NCBI GenBank assembly: GCA_964552675.1
Contig: CAZKHJ010000001.1
Span: 1 to 64,000 of the forward strand
DNA: 64,000 nt
From: Sulfurimicrobium sp964552675
GTDB taxonomy: Bacteria > Pseudomonadota > Gammaproteobacteria > Burkholderiales > Sulfuricellaceae
Direction: 5' to 3'
Shown here: in pieces, positions 18,695-27,093 of the stretch
How the letters are laid out: each line of letters starts with the position of its first letter
Numbering within the stretch: the stretch's first letter is position 1
Notes under the pieces: model-generated
The model's input: only the letters and a program-made list of their open reading frames with translations
Told to the model about the DNA's origin: nothing
The model's database searches: none
Made by a program: the position numbers and the translations under genes

Positions 18695-20094
18695 AGCACA
18701 AGGTCAAGCGTATTCACTTCGTCGGCATCGGCGGTTCGGGCATGAGCGGCATCGCCGAAGTGCTGCTGAACCAGAATTTTGAAGTCAGCGGCTCGGATAT
18801 TGCCGACAATGCCACCACGCGCCATCTGCAGCAATTGGGCGCCAGGGTCTACCAGGGCCATGCCAGCGGGCACGTCGCCAATGCCGATGTAGTGGTGACT
18901 TCCACCGCGGTCAGGGAAGACAACCCGGAAGTGACGGCGGCGCGCGAGCGCAACATCCCTGTGGTGCCGCGCGCCATGATGCTGGCCGAGCTGATGCGTT
19001 TCAAGCAGGGCATCGCGGTCGCTGGCACCCATGGCAAGACCACCACCACCAGCCTGATCGCCAGCATCCTGGCCGAGGCCGGCATGGATCCGACTTTCGT
19101 GATCGGCGGCCGGCTGGAAGCCGCCGGCACCAATGCACGTCTCGGTTCGGGCGAATTCCTGGTAGCCGAGGCCGACGAATCCGATGCATCCTTCCTGCTC
19201 CTGACGCCGGTGCTGGCGGTGATCACCAACATCGACCAGGACCACATGGAAACCTACGGTCACGATTTCAACCGCCTCAAGCAGGCCTTCGTGGATTTCA
19301 CCTCGCACCTGCCCTTCTACGGCATGGCGGTGATGTGCGTGGATGACCCGGTGGTACGCGAGCTGCTGCCGCGCATCACCAAGCCGGTATGGACCTATGG
19401 CCTGTCCGAGGATGCCAAGGTGCGCGCCCTCAACGTGCAGGCCTGCAACGGCCAGATGATATTCACCGTGGAACGCAGGAACGGCAATATCAGCCAGCTC
19501 GACATCACTCTCAACCTGCCCGGCATGCACTATGTGCTGAACGCCCTGGCGGCAATCGCTATCGCCACCGAAGTGGGCGCGCCGGACTCCGCCATCGTCA
19601 AGGCACTGGCCGAATTCAAGGGCGTGGGGCGGCGCTTCCAGCGCTATGGCGAAATTACGCTGCCGAACGGCGGCACCATCACCCTGGTCGATGACTACGG
19701 CCATCATCCGGTGGAAATGGCCGCCACCATCGCCGCTGCGCGCGGAGCCTTCCCGCAGCGCCGCCTGGTGCTGGCCTTCCAGCCGCACCGCTACACCCGG
19801 ACCCGGGATCTGTTCGAGGATTTCGCCAAGGTGTTGTCCGGCGTGGACGCCCTGCTCCTGACCGAAGTCTATGCCGCCGGCGAAGCCCCCATCGTGGCTG
19901 CGGACGGCCGCGCCCTGGCAAGGGCAGTGCGCGTGGCCGGCAAGGTGGAGCCGGTTTTCGTCGAGGACGTCGCCGAATTGCCCCAGACCATCCTGACTAC
20001 CGCGCAGGATGGCGACGTGGTGCTGGTCATGGGGGCAGGCTCGATCGGCCAGGTGCCGACCAAAGTCGTTGCGGGACAGAAACAGCTGCCATGA
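18691..20094 (+). CDS. murC: UDP-MurNAc--L-alanine ligase
   Basis: First Mur ligase, which attaches L-Ala to UDP-MurNAc. The functional gene is 467 aa from the ATG at 18691, preceded by AGGAAGGAG. It shows GIGGSGMSGIAEV near the N-terminus, the P-loop VAGTHGKTTTTSL, EADESDASFL and NIDQDHMETYG, and the C-terminal VDDYGHHPVE. An open frame continues further upstream in the same phase but has no homology, whereas the frame at 18563 breaks off after 12 MurC residues. The 5' duplication is described separately. The murB start overlaps its stop as ATGA. Confidence 0.95.
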   Translation: MKHKVKRIHFVGIGGSGMSGIAEVLLNQNFEVSGSDIADNATTRHLQQLGARVYQGHASGHVANADVVVTSTAVREDNPEVTAARERNIPVVPRAMMLAELMRFKQGIAVAGTHGKTTTTSLIASILAEAGMDPTFVIGGRLEAAGTNARLGSGEFLVAEADESDASFLLLTPVLAVITNIDQDHMETYGHDFNRLKQAFVDFTSHLPFYGMAVMCVDDPVVRELLPRITKPVWTYGLSEDAKVRALNVQACNGQMIFTVERRNGNISQLDITLNLPGMHYVLNALAAIAIATEVGAPDSAIVKALAEFKGVGRRFQRYGEITLPNGGTITLVDDYGHHPVEMAATIAAARGAFPQRRLVLAFQPHRYTRTRDLFEDFAKVLSGVDALLLTEVYAAGEAPIVAADGRALARAVRVAGKVEPVFVEDVAELPQTILTTAQDGDVVLVMGAGSIGQVPTKVVAGQKQLP

Positions 20095-20999
20095 ACATGA
20101 ATGAACCCAGCCAATTCCTGCAAACCAGCCTGCGCGGCGAACTCCGGCTCAAGGAGCCGATGGCGTCCCACGTCAGCTGGCGCGCCGGCGGCGTGGCGGA
20201 GCGGTGCTACGTGCCGGCAGACTTGCAGGATCTGGTGCAGTTTCTGTCCGCCTGCAGCGGCCCGGTTCACTTCGTCGGCCTGGGCAGCAACCTGCTGGTG
20301 CGCGACGGCGGTCTCAAGGGCACGGTGATTCTGCTGCACGGCGCACTAAACCAGATCCGGCTTGCAGAACAGGGGCTGATTTATGCCGAAGCGGGGGTCA
20401 GCAGTCCCAAGCTGTCCAGCTTCGCGGCGCAGAAGAATCTGGAAGGCGCGGAATTCCTCTCCGGCATCCCCGGTACGGTAGGCGGCGCGCTGGCGATGAA
20501 TGCCGGCTGCTACGGCAGGGAAACCTGGGAATGCGTGCACAAGGTGCTCACTATCGACAGCAGCGGCACGTTGCGCGAGCGCCTGCCCAGCGATTACGAA
20601 ATTGGCTATCGCCATGTGGCCTTGCGTGAAGGAGGCGAAGAATGGTTCGTCGCCGCCTGGTTCGGCTTCACCCCCGGCGACGGCAAGGCCGCGAAGAAAA
20701 AAGCCAAGGAATGGCTGGCCAAACGCATGGCTACCCAGCCGCTGACCCAGCCCAACGCCGGCTCGGTGTTCCGCAATCCGCCTGGCGATCATGCCGCGCG
20801 CCTGATCGAGGCCTGCGGGCTGAAGGGACTGACCATCGGCGGCGCGCAGGTATCGGAAAAGCACGCCAATTTCATCGTCAACCTGGGCGGCGCGACGGCG
20901 GCGGATATCGAATCCCTGATCGCGATGGTGCAGGAAAAAATAAAGCAGGCGCACGGTGTGGAACTGGTGCGCGAAGTAAGAATTGTAGGCGAGAGGTGA
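20091..20999 (+). CDS. murB: UDP-N-acetylenolpyruvoylglucosamine reductase
   Basis: FAD-dependent reductase that makes UDP-MurNAc from UDP-GlcNAc-enolpyruvate. The 302-aa protein is of the shorter type I-like/IIa size. It shows the FAD site FVGLGSNLLVRDGG, then GIPGTVGGALAMNAGCYG, and the C-terminal NAGSVFRNPPGDHAARLIE containing the catalytic Ser, with EKHANFIVN at the end. It follows murC with an ATGA overlap and precedes ddl by three bases. Confidence 0.96.
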   Translation: MNMNEPSQFLQTSLRGELRLKEPMASHVSWRAGGVAERCYVPADLQDLVQFLSACSGPVHFVGLGSNLLVRDGGLKGTVILLHGALNQIRLAEQGLIYAEAGVSSPKLSSFAAQKNLEGAEFLSGIPGTVGGALAMNAGCYGRETWECVHKVLTIDSSGTLRERLPSDYEIGYRHVALREGGEEWFVAAWFGFTPGDGKAAKKKAKEWLAKRMATQPLTQPNAGSVFRNPPGDHAARLIEACGLKGLTIGGAQVSEKHANFIVNLGGATAADIESLIAMVQEKIKQAHGVELVREVRIVGER

Positions 21000-21002
21000 A
21001 GC

Positions 21003-21920
21003 GTGAAAGGTAACAAGTTTGGCAAGGTAGCAGTGCTGTTCGGTGGCAAGTCCGCCGAACGCGAGGTATCGCTCAAGAGCGGCGCCGCCGTGCTGCGCGC
21101 CCTGCAATCCCAGGGTGTGGACGCCCATGCCTTCGACCCGGCCGAGCGCGACCTGCACCAGCTCAAGGAAGAAGGCTACAGCCGCGCTTTCATCGCCCTG
21201 CACGGCCGCTTCGGCGAGGATGGCACGGTACAGGGCGCACTGGAGCTGATGGGCATTCCCTATACCGGCAGCGGCGTGCTGGCTTCCGCGCTGGCCATGG
21301 ACAAATGGCGCACCAAGCTGGTGTGGCGTGCGGCCGGCCTGCCGATTCCGGCCTTCGAGCTGCTCGATGCCAACAGCGATTTTGACGCCGTCGCCCAGCG
21401 CCTCGGTCTGCCGCTGTTCGTCAAGCCGGCCAACGAAGGTTCCAGCGTCGGCATCAGCAAGGTAAAAACCCTGAGCGAGCTGCGCCCGGCCTATGAGCTG
21501 GCAGCCAGGCACGATGCGCTGGTGATCGCCGAGCAGTTCATCGGCGGCGGCGAATATACCGCCGCCATGCTGGGCGGGAAGGCCCTGCCGGTAATCAAGA
21601 TCGAGCCGGCAACCGAATTTTACGATTACGAGGCGAAATACTTCCGCGACGACACCCGTTATCTCATTCCCTGTGGCCTGACGGCGCAGCAGGAAGAAGA
21701 AATGCAGCATCTGGCGCAGCAGGGCTTCGCGGTGGTGGGCAGCCAAGGCTGGGGGCGCGTGGACTTCCTCATGGACGAAGCGGGCAAGCCCTATCTGCTG
21801 GAGCTGAACACCTCGCCCGGCATGACCGATCACAGCCTGGTGCCGATGGCAGCACGCCATGCCGGAATCGGTTTCGAACAACTGGTGATGAAGGTACTGG
21901 AGCTTGCTCATGTGGGATAG
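21003..21920 (+). CDS. ddl: D-alanine--D-alanine ligase
   Basis: ATP-grasp enzyme that joins two D-Ala for MurF. The 305-aa protein (DdlB-like size) starts VAVLFGGKSAEREVSLKSG, then ATP-grasp blocks LFVKPANEGSSVGISKV and VDFLMDEAGKPYLLELNTSPGMT with the Mg-binding Glu and Asn. The start codon is GTG at 21003, after GAGAGGTGAA; I see no better ATG upstream. Its last codons overlap ftsQ by 11 bp. Confidence 0.95.
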   Translation: MKGNKFGKVAVLFGGKSAEREVSLKSGAAVLRALQSQGVDAHAFDPAERDLHQLKEEGYSRAFIALHGRFGEDGTVQGALELMGIPYTGSGVLASALAMDKWRTKLVWRAAGLPIPAFELLDANSDFDAVAQRLGLPLFVKPANEGSSVGISKVKTLSELRPAYELAARHDALVIAEQFIGGGEYTAAMLGGKALPVIKIEPATEFYDYEAKYFRDDTRYLIPCGLTAQQEEEMQHLAQQGFAVVGSQGWGRVDFLMDEAGKPYLLELNTSPGMTDHSLVPMAARHAGIGFEQLVMKVLELAHVG

Positions 21921-22629
21921 GCCCGCCCTCATGCTGTGGCTGGCGAATCTGCTGTACGCGGTGGCAGCGATTCTGCTGCTGTACGCGATGCTGTTTCTGG
22001 TGGTGCATCTGCCACTGTTTCCGCTACGCGAGGTAAAGATCAACGGCGAGTTGAAGCATGTGACGCGGGAACAGGTGCAGTTCATCGTGACGCGGGCATT
22101 GAAGGGCAATTTCTTCACCCTGGACCTGAACAAGACCCGCCGCACTTTCGAGAAACTGCCCTGGGTGCGCAATGTGAACGTGCGCCGGCGCTGGCCTGAC
22201 CAGCTCGAAGTGACACTGGAAGAACATCAGGTGCTGGCGCGCTGGGGCAATACGGCATTGGTGAACACCCACGGCGAGCTGTTCCAGGCTGCATCCGACC
22301 AGCAGTTGCCGGTATTCAACGGCCCGGCGGATGGCGTACTCGAAGTCGCCAGCCAGTACCAGTTGTTCAAACAGCAACTGGAACCGATCCGCCACCAGCC
22401 GGTGCAGATCAGCCTGAGCCCGCGCCGGGCCTGGCAGGTCAAGCTGGACAATGGCCTGGTGGTGGAGCTGGGACGGGAAAAGGTGGAAGAAAGGATGGAG
22501 AAATTCGTCAGGATTTATGACCGCACCCTGGGACGTCTGAACCGCAGCGTGAATTACGTGGATCTGCGTTATCCCAATGGATTCGCGGTACGTCTGGGCA
22601 GCGCGGCAGGAAAACCGGCAGGGGCATGA
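21910..22629 (+). CDS. ftsQ: Cell division protein FtsQ
   Basis: Bitopic divisome protein, 239 aa, partner of FtsL and FtsB. A short cytoplasmic N-terminus leads to a membrane helix (about 7-33), then a periplasmic POTRA domain (PLREVKINGELKHVTREQVQF) and the beta domain with LPWVRNVNVRRRWPDQLEV. I prefer the ATG at 21910 to the in-frame TTG at 21904. It overlaps the end of ddl by 11 bp and precedes ftsA by 10 bp. Confidence 0.94.
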   Translation: MWDRPALMLWLANLLYAVAAILLLYAMLFLVVHLPLFPLREVKINGELKHVTREQVQFIVTRALKGNFFTLDLNKTRRTFEKLPWVRNVNVRRRWPDQLEVTLEEHQVLARWGNTALVNTHGELFQAASDQQLPVFNGPADGVLEVASQYQLFKQQLEPIRHQPVQISLSPRRAWQVKLDNGLVVELGREKVEERMEKFVRIYDRTLGRLNRSVNYVDLRYPNGFAVRLGSAAGKPAGA

Positions 22630-22639
22630 GGAAAAAACA

Positions 22640-23878
22640 ATGAGCAGGATCAAGGAACAGAAAACACTGATCGTCGGGCTGGATATCGGCACCTCGAAAA
22701 TCGTCGCCATGGTGGCGGAAATCCTGCCGGAAGGCCGGATGGAAATCATCGGCATCGGCCAGCACCCGTCGCGCGGGCTGAAAAAAGGCGTGGTGGTCAA
22801 CATCGAATCCACCGTCAACGCCATCCAGCGCGCGCTGGAAGAAGCCGAGTTGATGGCCGACTGCAAGATTCGCGAGGTCTACACCGGCATCGCCGGCAGC
22901 CACATCAAGAGCTTCAATTCGCACGGCATGGTGGCGATCAAGGACAAGGAAGTCTCGCAGATGGACGTGGACCGGGTGATCGAAACCGCCAAGGCGGTGA
23001 ACATCCCCACCGACCAGCAGATTCTCCACATCCTGACCCAGGAATTCATCATCGACGGCCAGGAAGACGTGCGCGAACCGCTGGGGATGAGTGGCATTCG
23101 CCTGGAAGTGAAGGTGCATATCGTCACCGGCGCGGTATCGGCGGCGCAGAACATCATCAAATGCATCAAGCGCTGCGGGCTGGAAGTGCGCGACCTGATC
23201 CTGCAGCCGCTGGCATCGAGCATGGCGGTGCTGGCCGAGGACGAAAAGGATCTCGGCGTGTGCCTGGTGGACATCGGCGGCGGCACCACCGATATCGCGG
23301 TCTTCACCGACGGCGCCATCCGTCATACCGCAGTGATTCCCATCGCCGGCGACCAGATCACCAACGACATTGCCATGGCGCTGCGCACCCCCACCAAGGA
23401 AGCGGAAGACATCAAACGCAGCTACGGTTGCGCCCTGCGCCAGCTGGCGGACCCCAACGAGATGGTGGAAGTGCCCGGCGTGGGCGAACGTGAAACACGC
23501 CAGCTCTCGCGCCAGACTCTGGCCGAGGTGATCGAGCCGCGCGTCGAGGAACTGTACAGCCTGGTGCAGGCGGAACTGCGCCGTAGCGGTTTCGAGGACC
23601 TGATGTCCTCGGGCATCGTCATCACCGGCGGCAGCGCAGTGATGCAGGGCATGGTGGAGCTGGGCGAAGAAGTGTTCCACATGCCGGTGCGCCTGGGCGT
23701 CCCCCAGTACAACGGCGGCCTGGCGGAAGTCGTGCGCAATCCGCGTTTCGCCACCGGCCTGGGCCTGCTGATGTCCGCCCACGACCAGCACCAGCGGCAT
23801 CAGATTGCCACGCTGGGCACCACCTCGCTGCAGCAGATTTTTGAAAAGATGAAGAGTTGGTTTCAAGGGAATTTTTAA
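22640..23878 (+). CDS. ftsA: Cell division protein FtsA
   Basis: Actin-like ATPase that anchors FtsZ polymers to the membrane. The 412-aa protein has VGLDIGTSKIVAMV (phosphate 1 loop), LVDIGGGTTDIAVF (phosphate 2) and VITGGSAVMQGM (adenosine loop), the SHS2/1C domain between them, and ends in an amphipathic membrane-targeting helix (IFEKMKSWFQGNF). The ATG at 22640 follows GAGGAAAAAAC. The stop TAA at 23876-23878 is immediately followed by an ATG opening a 13-codon mini-ORF in the hairpin-rich ftsA-ftsZ insert. Confidence 0.96.
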   Translation: MSRIKEQKTLIVGLDIGTSKIVAMVAEILPEGRMEIIGIGQHPSRGLKKGVVVNIESTVNAIQRALEEAELMADCKIREVYTGIAGSHIKSFNSHGMVAIKDKEVSQMDVDRVIETAKAVNIPTDQQILHILTQEFIIDGQEDVREPLGMSGIRLEVKVHIVTGAVSAAQNIIKCIKRCGLEVRDLILQPLASSMAVLAEDEKDLGVCLVDIGGGTTDIAVFTDGAIRHTAVIPIAGDQITNDIAMALRTPTKEAEDIKRSYGCALRQLADPNEMVEVPGVGERETRQLSRQTLAEVIEPRVEELYSLVQAELRRSGFEDLMSSGIVITGGSAVMQGMVELGEEVFHMPVRLGVPQYNGGLAEVVRNPRFATGLGLLMSAHDQHQRHQIATLGTTSLQQIFEKMKSWFQGNF

Positions 23879-24034
23879 ATGAAGTTGGTTTGGCTACGAC
23901 ATAACCTGCTTCGCAGGTAAGTCTGCGCCGCAACATACGAGCCCGCATGGCCTTCAGGGCATAGCGGGTCGGAGTCCCCTTGGGGGACAAGCCCTGCGGG
24001 CGTGTTGTCAGGGAAATTTTTTAAGTAAAGCGTT
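23879..24034 (+). repeat. Hairpin-rich insert between ftsA and ftsZ with imperfect flanking duplication
   Basis: The 206-bp ftsA-ftsZ spacer is unusually structured. It contains CCTGC-TTC-GCAGG (23905-23917), the long-range pair GCCCGCA (23941-23947) with TGCGGGC (23995-24001), and GTCCCC-TTG-GGGAC. The end of ftsA (about 23855-23888) and the segment 24003-24034 look like diverged copies: both carry CA(A)GGGAA, a T-run, AAxTxAAG and TTG. A 13-codon frame (23879-23920) opens directly after the ftsA stop. This resembles the murG-murC insertion in layout but not in sequence. The remaining 50 bp lead to the ftsZ ribosome binding site AAAGGAGAGAG. Confidence 0.5.
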
Positions 24035-24084
24035 GTTTTTGGGTTTGAGTTCGGTTCTGGATAACGGTAAAAAAGGAGAGAGAG

Positions 24085-25245
24085 ATGTTTGAAATTATGG
24101 AAGCCCCCATGCAGGAAGCAGTCATCAAGGTCATCGGCGTCGGCGGCTGCGGCGGCAACGCGGTGGACCACATGATCGTCAGCGGCCTGGATGGCGTCGA
24201 ATTCATTTGCGCCAACACCGATGCCCAGGCGATCAAACGCAGCCAGGCGCAAAACACCCTGCAGCTGGGGTCAGCCATTACCAAGGGCCTGGGCGCCGGC
24301 GCCAAGCCGGAAATTGGCCGCGCCGCCGCAGAAGAAGACCGCGAGCGCATCGCCGAAATGATTCAGGGCGCAAACATGCTCTTCATTACTGCCGGCATGG
24401 GCGGTGGCACCGGCACCGGCGCCGCGCCAATCGTCGCCGAGGTTGCCAAGGAAATGGGCATCCTCACCGTAGCGGTGGTCACCAAGCCATTTGCTTTCGA
24501 GCGCGCGGCACGCACGCAGGCTGCACTGGAAGGGCTGGAAAAACTGCGCCAGAACGTCGATTCACTGATCGTGGTTCCCAATGACAAGCTGATGGAAGTG
24601 CTGGGAGAGGATATCAGCGTGATCGAGGCCTATGCCGCCTCCAACAACGTGTTGCACGGCGCGGTTTCGGGCATTTCCGAAATCATCAACGGCCAGGGCC
24701 TGGTGAATGTGGACTTCGCCGACGTCAAAACCGTGATGTCGGAAAATGGCATCGCCATGATGGGTTCATCCACCGCTTCCGGCGTGGACCGCGCCCGCAT
24801 CGCCGCCGAATCAGCCGCTCACAGCCCGCTGCTGGAAGACATTGACCTCAAGGACGCACGCGGCGTGCTGGTCAACATCACCGCCAGCACCTCGTTCAAG
24901 ATGCGGGAATTCCACGAAGTCATGGAAACCGTCAAGGAATTCACCGCCGAGGACGCCACCGTGATCGTCGGCCAGGTATTCGACGACAACATGGGCGACG
25001 CATTGCGCGTCACCATGGTTGCCACCGGCCTGGGCGGCGCAACATCGCGCCAGCAGCCCAAACCACAGCTGGTGGTGCGCAATGGCACCGACAACGCGCC
25101 GATGGTAATGGAAGTGGACTATGCCGCGCTGGATCAGCCGGCTGTGATGCGCCGCCGGGAGCGCGGTGCCCAGCTCGAAGCCATGAAGCAGTCCGGCGTG
25201 GATTTTCTCGATATCCCGGCCTTCCTGCGCAAGCAGGCGGACTGA
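24085..25245 (+). CDS. ftsZ: Cell division protein FtsZ
   Basis: Tubulin-like GTPase that forms the Z ring. The 386-aa protein has IGVGGCGGNAV, the tubulin signature GGGTGTGAAP (about 106-115), and the synergy-loop region NVDFADVKTVM. The C-terminal conserved tail DFLDIPAFLRKQAD binds FtsA and ZipA. It is the last gene of the dcw cluster, preceded by AAAGGAGAGAG and followed by a strong terminator. lpxC, which often follows ftsZ in proteobacteria, is not next here. Confidence 0.98.
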   Translation: MFEIMEAPMQEAVIKVIGVGGCGGNAVDHMIVSGLDGVEFICANTDAQAIKRSQAQNTLQLGSAITKGLGAGAKPEIGRAAAEEDRERIAEMIQGANMLFITAGMGGGTGTGAAPIVAEVAKEMGILTVAVVTKPFAFERAARTQAALEGLEKLRQNVDSLIVVPNDKLMEVLGEDISVIEAYAASNNVLHGAVSGISEIINGQGLVNVDFADVKTVMSENGIAMMGSSTASGVDRARIAAESAAHSPLLEDIDLKDARGVLVNITASTSFKMREFHEVMETVKEFTAEDATVIVGQVFDDNMGDALRVTMVATGLGGATSRQQPKPQLVVRNGTDNAPMVMEVDYAALDQPAVMRRRERGAQLEAMKQSGVDFLDIPAFLRKQAD

Positions 25246-25274
25246 TCCTCCCTTTCAGCATTCATCCAGAACCG

Positions 25275-25299
25275 AAAACCGGCCCTAAGGCCGGTTTTT
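25275..25299 (+). terminator. Rho-independent terminator after ftsZ
   Basis: A 9-bp perfect stem AAACCGGCC / GGCCGGTTT around a CTAA loop, running into a T-rich tail. It lies 30 bp after the ftsZ stop and before the chemoreceptor gene, closing the dcw operon. Confidence 0.88.
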
Positions 25300-25360
25300 A
25301 GCGCAGTATTTCCACTTTGCATAAATTCTCGCGGGTTTAACTTCTTGAAGAGGGCTTTCT

Positions 25361-26455
25361 ATGTTTGGGTCGAAACTAAAAGACAGTCTGATGCAGCAAA
25401 GCACCGAAAATGCCCGCCTGCGTGCCGAGGAAGCAGAATTGCGAACCCAGCTCGCCCGCTGCGAAGACGAAAAGGAAGCATTGCGCGCTGAAGTTGAGAC
25501 CTTGCGCCAGCGCAATGAGTTCCACAATGGAATGTTTACCAATCTCGCCAATTTCAGCCAGTCTCTGGGCGGCCTTGATACTTCGTTCTCGAACCTGACC
25601 GACAAACTGGTCCAGCAAAAGGGGATGGCGATGGAGACGGCCGAGGAATCAGACAAGAGCCGCCAGGGCTTCGAGAAAATGGCAAAAAACCTGCATGTAA
25701 TGTTCGACCGCATCAGTCAAGCCTCGCTCAGCGTCAGCGGCCTCAACGAAAGGGCGGGCCAGATCGGCGGCATTGTCCAGCTGATCAAGGAAATTGCCGA
25801 TCAGACCAACCTGCTGGCGCTCAACGCAGCAATCGAGGCTGCGCGTGCCGGTGAGCAGGGGCGCGGATTCGCGGTGGTCGCGGATGAAGTGCGTAAACTG
25901 GCTGAACGGACAGCCAAGGCCACAACGGAAATCGCCGATCTCGTCGGCCAGATCCAGAGCGAAACCGGCCAAACCAAAACCATCATGGAGCAAGGCGCAG
26001 CAGACGCCAGTCAGTACAGCGACGAGAGTCTTCAGGCCACCCAGGGCATGCAACACCTGCTGGAGCTATCCAGAAAACTTGAAACGGCGATTACGGATGC
26101 TTCGCTGGTATCCAATATCGAACTGGCAAACTTGCAGGAACTCGCACTGAAGCTGGAGGTATACAAGGTTTTCATGGGGATTTCCCCCATCAGCGCCGAG
26201 AGCTTGCCAGATTATTCCGCCTGTCGTCTCGGGAAATGGTATTACGACGGTGAAGGCAAATCCCAATTTGCTGGTTTGCCGGGATACCGCGAAATGGAAG
26301 CGCCCCACAAGGCGGTACATACCAATGCCTTCAATGCGGTGCAGCTTTTCCGCTCCGGCGACCTGACCGGCGCGCTTGCCGCTCTGACTGCGATGGAAAC
26401 GGCCAACCTTACCGTTATCGCGGGCCTGGAAAACATATTGCTTGCGAACCAGTAA
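25361..26455 (+). CDS. Soluble methyl-accepting chemotaxis protein with C-terminal CZB domain
   Basis: A 364-aa cytoplasmic chemoreceptor with no membrane helix. An N-terminal coiled coil (about 10-55) leads to the signalling domain, whose hairpin tip EIADQTNLLALNAAIEAA (144-161) binds CheA/CheW. The C-terminus (about 240-362) is a chemoreceptor zinc-binding (CZB) domain with C288 in CRLGKWYY, H316 and H320 in APHKAVH. The first zinc ligand, usually His in a KLDH context, aligns with NLQE here, so Glu260 replaces it. CZB receptors such as H. pylori TlpD sense zinc, hypochlorite or energy state. Monocistronic after the dcw terminator. The signal sensed is unknown. Confidence 0.88.
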   Translation: MFGSKLKDSLMQQSTENARLRAEEAELRTQLARCEDEKEALRAEVETLRQRNEFHNGMFTNLANFSQSLGGLDTSFSNLTDKLVQQKGMAMETAEESDKSRQGFEKMAKNLHVMFDRISQASLSVSGLNERAGQIGGIVQLIKEIADQTNLLALNAAIEAARAGEQGRGFAVVADEVRKLAERTAKATTEIADLVGQIQSETGQTKTIMEQGAADASQYSDESLQATQGMQHLLELSRKLETAITDASLVSNIELANLQELALKLEVYKVFMGISPISAESLPDYSACRLGKWYYDGEGKSQFAGLPGYREMEAPHKAVHTNAFNAVQLFRSGDLTGALAALTAMETANLTVIAGLENILLANQ

Positions 26456-26568
26456 TTACCCGGGACTTCCAGACAGCCAGACATGGCCCCGAACCACATG
26501 CGGCGCCAGGCAATTGACGGTCCGGCTTTTCTGGCTAAACCCGCCTCCAGCCGTTATCATTGCCACCC

Positions 26569-27093
26569 ATGGGCTTTCCTGAAAACATCATTCTCGTCGG
26601 TCTCATGGGGGCAGGCAAAACCACCGTTGGCAAGCTGCTGGCCAGGCACCTGAACAAGACCTTCATCGACTCCGACCATGAAATCGAGCATCGCACCGGG
26701 GTCAAAATCCCGCTGATTTTCGAACTCGAGGGCGAAGCCGGTTTCCGTGACCGGGAAGCTGCGGTGATCGCGGAACTGTGCCAGCAGCGCAATATCATCC
26801 TGGCCACCGGCGGCGGCGCGGTACTGCGCGAGGAGAACCGCCGCTGCTTCGGCAACAGCGGCACGGTGATCTACCTGCGGGCGCGAGTGACGGATCTGTG
26901 GCAACGCACCCGCCACGACAGGAACCGCCCGCTACTGCAAACCGCCGACCCGCAGGCAAAGCTGCAGGAGCTGTTCACCCAGCGCGACCCGCTGTATCGC
27001 GATGTGGCGGACATCATCATGGATACCGGCGACCAGAACATCCACTCTCTGGTGCGTCAACTGGAACAGAAACTGAGAAAATGCAAACCCTGA
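26569..27093 (+). CDS. aroK: Shikimate kinase
   Basis: Phosphorylates shikimate at O3 in the chorismate pathway. The 174-aa protein starts MGFPENIILVGLMGAGKTT, with the Walker A loop GLMGAGKTTVGK, followed by FIDSDHEIEHRTG (shikimate-binding Asp), FRDREAAVI and ATGGGAVL, then the Arg lid near RNRPLL. I choose the ATG at 26569 over a TTG three codons earlier. It overlaps aroB by 13 bp, and aroK-aroB-dgt form an operon. Confidence 0.96.
   Translation: MGFPENIILVGLMGAGKTTVGKLLARHLNKTFIDSDHEIEHRTGVKIPLIFELEGEAGFRDREAAVIAELCQQRNIILATGGGAVLREENRRCFGNSGTVIYLRARVTDLWQRTRHDRNRPLLQTADPQAKLQELFTQRDPLYRDVADIIMDTGDQNIHSLVRQLEQKLRKCKP

Noticed and set aside
20346..22172. A 608-codon minus-strand frame across murB, ddl and ftsQ
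   Set aside because: It is antisense to three clearly conserved dcw genes, has no recognisable domain and reflects the high GC content, as do the other long antisense frames in this window (for example 14828-16345 and 49207-51003).
25300..26568. lpxC after ftsZ
   Set aside because: I looked for it because it often follows ftsZ in proteobacteria. The region holds a terminator and a chemoreceptor gene, so lpxC must be elsewhere.
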